A stretch of 34,036 bases of DNA from Paracoccaceae bacterium (lineage in GTDB: Bacteria > Pseudomonadota > Alphaproteobacteria > Rhodobacterales > Rhodobacteraceae), in the NCBI GenBank assembly GCA_024639125.1, contig JAHEJA010000034.1, positions 1-34,036 on the forward strand, given 5' to 3'. This document shows, in pieces, positions 33,178-34,036 of this stretch. The notes beneath the pieces are model-generated. The model saw only the letters and a list, made by a program, of their open reading frames with translations, did not search any database and was not told where the DNA came from. Each line of letters opens with the position of its first letter. Position 1 is the stretch's first letter. The translations under genes and the position numbers were made by a program.

Positions 33178-34036
33178 GTGAGTAAACATAAAATAATCAT
33201 TGATACAGATCCAGGCCAGGATGACGCTGTTGCGATCCTTTTTGCCTTTGCGCATCCCGATATAGAAGTCCTTGGGTTAACTTGCGTAGCTGGTAATGTG
33301 CCGTTGTCATTGACAGAACAAAATGCACGTCGCTTGTGCGATCTTGCTCATGCTGATGTGCCTGTCTTTGCAGGGTGTGATAAACCGCTTGAACGCCCTT
33401 TGATCACTGCCGAGCATGTTCACGGGAAAACGGGTATGGACGGTTATGACTGGGGCGCGCCGCGCCATCCGTTGCAAACCAAACACGCGGTTGATTTTCT
33501 GATTGAAACATTTCGAAATGCCCCCGCGAAATCTATCACGCTTTGCTCACTTGGACCGCTGACAAATGTCGCGACGGCCTTGGAACGCGCTCCGGATATT
33601 GCTGATCGGATCAAAGAAATCATCATCATGGGCGGGTCACATTTTGAAGGTGGCAATATAACTCCGGTTGCTGAATTTAACTTTTACGTTGACCCGCATG
33701 CCGCTGATATTGTTATAAAATCAGCCACTCCTAAAGTAATACACTCCCTCGACGTTACACACAAAGCACTGGTTACACAAAAACGCCTAGATCACTTTGC
33801 TGCCCTTGGAAATGCCGCCGGAACGGCAATTGCAGGAATGCTTGGTCACAACGAACGTTTCGATTTGAAACAAGATCCAAATGCTGGCATTGCCCTGCAT
33901 GATCCATGTGTCTTGGCCTATGTTGTGCGACCGGATTTATTCAGCGGTAAATTCATAAATGTCACAATGGAAACCCAATCCGAACTGGGTATGGGCATGT
34001 CTGTTGCAGACTGGTGGGGCGTGACGGATCGCCCGG
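33178..34036 (+). CDS. Inosine/uridine-preferring nucleoside hydrolase, 3' end cut by window
   Basis: Splits the N-glycosidic bond of ribonucleosides for salvage. 286 codons are present and the frame is still open at the window end; family members are about 310-320 aa. Seen: calcium-binding IIIDTDPGQDDAVAIL (D-x-D-P-G-x-D-D, residues 9-16), ITLCSLGPLTNVATAL, IIIMGGSHFEGGNITPVAEFNFYVDPHAA, and ALHDPCVLAYV with the late calcium aspartate. The start is the GTG at 33178, with AGGTG just ahead, and gives the family N terminus. Pyrimidine or purine preference cannot be told. Same strand as the iron-binding-protein gene, but a hairpin separates them. Confidence 0.93.
   Translation, partial: MSKHKIIIDTDPGQDDAVAILFAFAHPDIEVLGLTCVAGNVPLSLTEQNARRLCDLAHADVPVFAGCDKPLERPLITAEHVHGKTGMDGYDWGAPRHPLQTKHAVDFLIETFRNAPAKSITLCSLGPLTNVATALERAPDIADRIKEIIIMGGSHFEGGNITPVAEFNFYVDPHAADIVIKSATPKVIHSLDVTHKALVTQKRLDHFAALGNAAGTAIAGMLGHNERFDLKQDPNAGIALHDPCVLAYVVRPDLFSGKFINVTMETQSELGMGMSVADWWGVTDRP

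Noticed and set aside
1-34036. Mobile elements, prophage, CRISPR, toxin-antitoxin or other defence systems
   Set aside because: No transposase, integrase, repeat-spacer array or paired small toxin genes seen. The HNH protein stands alone and looks like a core gene.

Overview
The window looks like chromosomal core genome of a marine alphaproteobacterium of the order Rhodobacterales (roseobacter type). This rests on gene order and protein character: lptF-lptG-lptD-surA-pdxA-rsmA, holC next to pepA, a DUF4167 protein beside prmC-prfA, a citramalate synthase, a PxT-type release factor 1, and GC-rich hairpin elements of a kind I remember from this family. GC content looks moderate, about half by eye. 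I see no phage, transposon, CRISPR, tRNA or rRNA, and no gene-free stretch above 300 bases.

Layout. 1-1100: rpsI (cut by the window edge) and rplM on the minus strand, with a good promoter and a short hairpin leader. 1129-2868: a MocR-type regulator divergent from a small DUF1127-like gene, with repeated TTGTATCAATA sites between them. 2927-5669, minus: an HNH endonuclease, then a tight carboxylesterase/alkA/cobK group (cobK first). 5754-12624: an MFS transporter, a degenerate squalene-synthase-like protein (NDUFAF6-like), cimA, cysS, a class I aminotransferase and a TfoX C-terminal-domain protein. 12683-16892: ndk, an ABC-F ATPase, a MarC protein, a membrane-anchored retropepsin-like protease and holC.

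16894-25838: pepA (minus) faces a six-gene plus-strand operon with stop/start overlaps or abutting codons at every joint. LptF and LptG are the inner-membrane permease pair of the lipopolysaccharide bridge, LptD is the outer-membrane end, and SurA is the periplasmic chaperone that helps LptD fold. PdxA (vitamin B6) and RsmA (16S rRNA methylation) ride at the end, followed by a bidirectional terminator.

25845-31124, minus: DUF4167 protein, prmC, prfA, a DUF1499 protein, a ureohydrolase (speB-like) and an M20 amidohydrolase. PrmC methylates the GGQ glutamine of PrfA, so that pair is functional as well as positional. 31188-34036, plus: mazG, an iron-binding periplasmic protein with an operator-like palindrome in its promoter, and a nucleoside hydrolase cut by the window end.

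Most of the window is ordinary. The points most worth checking are small and regulatory: the mocR/DUF1127 intergenic sites; an 11-bp stem enclosing a perfect G-quadruplex motif just before speB, which would bury the speB ribosome binding site; a 20-bp perfect palindrome inside the DUF4167 gene; and the palindrome fitted exactly between the -35 and -10 of the iron-binding-protein gene. I did not find a convincing new multi-gene system.
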